From: an uncultured Clostridia bacterium
GTDB lineage: Bacteria > Bacillota > Clostridia > Lachnospirales > Lachnospiraceae
Length of the DNA: 6,111 bases
Assembly: GCA_945622055.1 (NCBI GenBank)
Contig: CALZBV010000146.1
Coordinates: 1 to 6,111 of the forward strand
Direction: 5' to 3'
In this document: positions 5,038-6,111 of the stretch, one piece after another
Layout of the letters: each line of letters opens with the position of its first letter
Numbering within the stretch: position 1 is the first letter of the stretch
Position numbers and translations under genes: made by a program
The notes under the pieces: generated by a model
The model's database searches: none
The model's input: the letters and a program-made list of their open reading frames with translations, nothing else
Told to the model about the DNA's origin: nothing

Positions 5038-6111
5038 CTACCGTATTACGCGCTTCGCGCTGTGTGGCGGGCGGTAGTTATAATTGGAAATAATAATGCC
5101 TTCCTTGTATCCCGAGGCATGAATCACCTTGCCGTCTCCGAGATAAAGCGCCACATGGTCAACCACACCATTACTCAGGTTATGGTAAAATACCAAATCT
5201 CCCGGCAATAGCTGCTTCGTATCCGGCTTAACAGAGAGTAAGGAAGAATCCTTCGCCATATCCTTGGACACTCTCGGAAGTGTAATTCCAACCTTCAGAT
5301 AAGAAGCGTAGCAAAGTCCGGAGCAATCCGTTCCCTTCGTCAAATCCTTACCACCCCAGATATACGGTTTTCCAAGTGCTGATTTGGCATAAGAAATCAC
5401 CTTGTCAATCGTCTCCTGCCTTGTTCCCTGGTTCTCAGCCGTACCTTCCGTCTTGGATGCCTCTTCTTTTTTTGCCTCTTCTGCACGCTTTTCTTCCTCT
5501 GCCTTCTTTGCTGCCTCCAAGGCCTTGCGTTCCTCCTCGGCTTTCTTTGCCGCTTCCGCTGCCATTCTGGCTTCCTCTGCCTTTTTTGCCTCTTCCGCAG
5601 CCTTACGTGCCTCCTCTGCCAGACGGCTCTGTTCTTCCGCCAGAGTCTCACCGCAAAGTGGCAATCCCGAAACGGACACATAAGCTCCGTAAACATAACC
5701 CGTCTGGTCTTCCGAATAGCGAACCTTTACCCAGTCCCCGCAAAATTCCAGAAAATCAAAGATTTTCCCATTATATACTTCACCAAGCACCACTGCCTCC
5801 GTACTTGCCTGTGCACGCACATTTAACACATTGGAGGTTACTTTAACTTTTGGCTGGTACTTTCTTTCAATCTGCACCTTCACATCACTTTCGAGAAACA
5901 AATACTCCTTTACCACATACCCTGTCAGATTGCCGGATTCCACCAATACCCAGTCCCCGCAATCCTCCAGAACGGTTCCGACACAGTCTGCATAAAGCTT
6001 TCCGACAACCTCCGAGGCAGTGGACGGTTGCTGCCGTACATTCACATAATTTGTTACGTTGGCAATGACACTGGTTCCGGCCAGACGTTCACTCTGAAGG
6101 ATAAGGCTTTC
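5038..6111 (-). CDS. Secreted SH3b-NlpC/P60 peptidoglycan hydrolase, N-terminus beyond the window
   Basis: 357 residues are visible, counted from the window edge, and the frame is open at 6111. An internal GTG at 6045 falls inside the first SH3 domain and is not the start. Order: SH3b domain (about 17-72, with VNVRQQPSTASEVVGKLY), second SH3b (about 89-145, VLNVRAQASTEAVVLGEVY), an Ala/Glu/Lys-rich segment (about 157-222), and NlpC/P60 peptidase (about 232-357). Candidate catalytic residues are Cys263 in TDCSGL, His319 in VDHVALYLGDG and His331 in VIHAS. Enzymes of this family cut gamma-D-Glu-diamino acid bonds or related links in peptidoglycan stem peptides, and the SH3b domains bind the wall. 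A signal peptide is expected in the missing part. Likely a daughter-cell separation or wall-turnover enzyme, which is inference from architecture. Confidence 0.92.
   Translation of the reverse strand, partial: ESLILQSERLAGTSVIANVTNYVNVRQQPSTASEVVGKLYADCVGTVLEDCGDWVLVESGNLTGYVVKEYLFLESDVKVQIERKYQPKVKVTSNVLNVRAQASTEAVVLGEVYNGKIFDFLEFCGDWVKVRYSEDQTGYVYGAYVSVSGLPLCGETLAEEQSRLAEEARKAAEEAKKAEEARMAAEAAKKAEEERKALEAAKKAEEEKRAEEAKKEEASKTEGTAENQGTRQETIDKVISYAKSALGKPYIWGGKDLTKGTDCSGLCYASYLKVGITLPRVSKDMAKDSSLLSVKPDTKQLLPGDLVFYHNLSNGVVDHVALYLGDGKVIHASGYKEGIIISNYNYRPPHSAKRVIR
5446..5643 (-). repeat. Low-complexity Ala/Glu/Lys repeat in the NlpC/P60 linker
   Basis: About 66 residues composed almost only of Ala, Glu, Lys and Arg, with recurring AAKKAEEE and KKAEEARMAAE-like units. 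The DNA shows degenerate repeats of a gcctcttctgcc type on the plus strand. The pattern predicts a charged single helix or coiled coil separating the wall-binding SH3b pair from the peptidase. Such segments often vary in length between strains. Confidence 0.85.

Noticed and set aside
5376..5846. Long plus-strand and alternative minus-strand frames opposite the NlpC/P60 gene
   Set aside because: They come from the Ala/Glu/Lys repeat read in other frames, giving Pro/Leu- or Arg/Gln-rich low-complexity strings. The SH3b-NlpC/P60 frame is clearly the real one.

Overview
The window reads as chromosomal DNA of a low-to-mid GC Gram-positive bacterium, most likely a Clostridia member close to Lachnospiraceae. 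The reasons are strong AGGAGG-type ribosome binding sites, sigma-A promoters with 17-bp spacers, an infC-rpmI-rplT operon with an attenuator leader, a LiaF-like/DUF4097 pair, and a multi-domain GH43 enzyme without a signal peptide. The family-level placement is inference. All seven supported genes lie on the minus strand, so the window is best read from its right end to its left end.

Right part (6111 to 3175): the C-terminal 357 residues of a secreted cell-wall hydrolase come first (two bacterial SH3 domains, an Ala/Glu/Lys-rich linker, an NlpC/P60 peptidase). After a 104-bp gap comes a 560-residue GH43-type glycoside hydrolase with its own strong RBS and no export signal. A clear hairpin terminator closes this block.

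Middle part (3091 to 1652): this is the classic translation operon infC-rpmI-rplT (IF-3, L35, L20). It has a near-consensus sigma-A promoter and a leader of about 180 nt containing a perfect 10-bp terminator hairpin followed by seven U. Sequences on both sides of this hairpin can pair with its two arms, which makes a four-segment attenuator. IF-3 starts at AUU, not at an ATG. The operon ends in a strong terminator that abuts a separate perfect 22-bp-arm palindrome.

Left part (1657 to 1): a hairpin-dense intergenic element, probably a repeat of unknown kind, precedes a sigma-A promoter. This drives a two-gene envelope operon: a LiaF-like four-helix membrane protein and, overlapping it by 4 bp, a membrane-anchored DUF4097-type protein. 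The latter carries a strict 19-residue Gly-Ser-Gly repeat and runs off the window.

I see no mobile element with a transposase, no CRISPR array, no tRNA or rRNA, and no clear undescribed system. The points most worth a second look are the infC leader switch, the hairpin cluster at 1480-1657 and the solenoid-like repeat of the partial DUF4097 protein.
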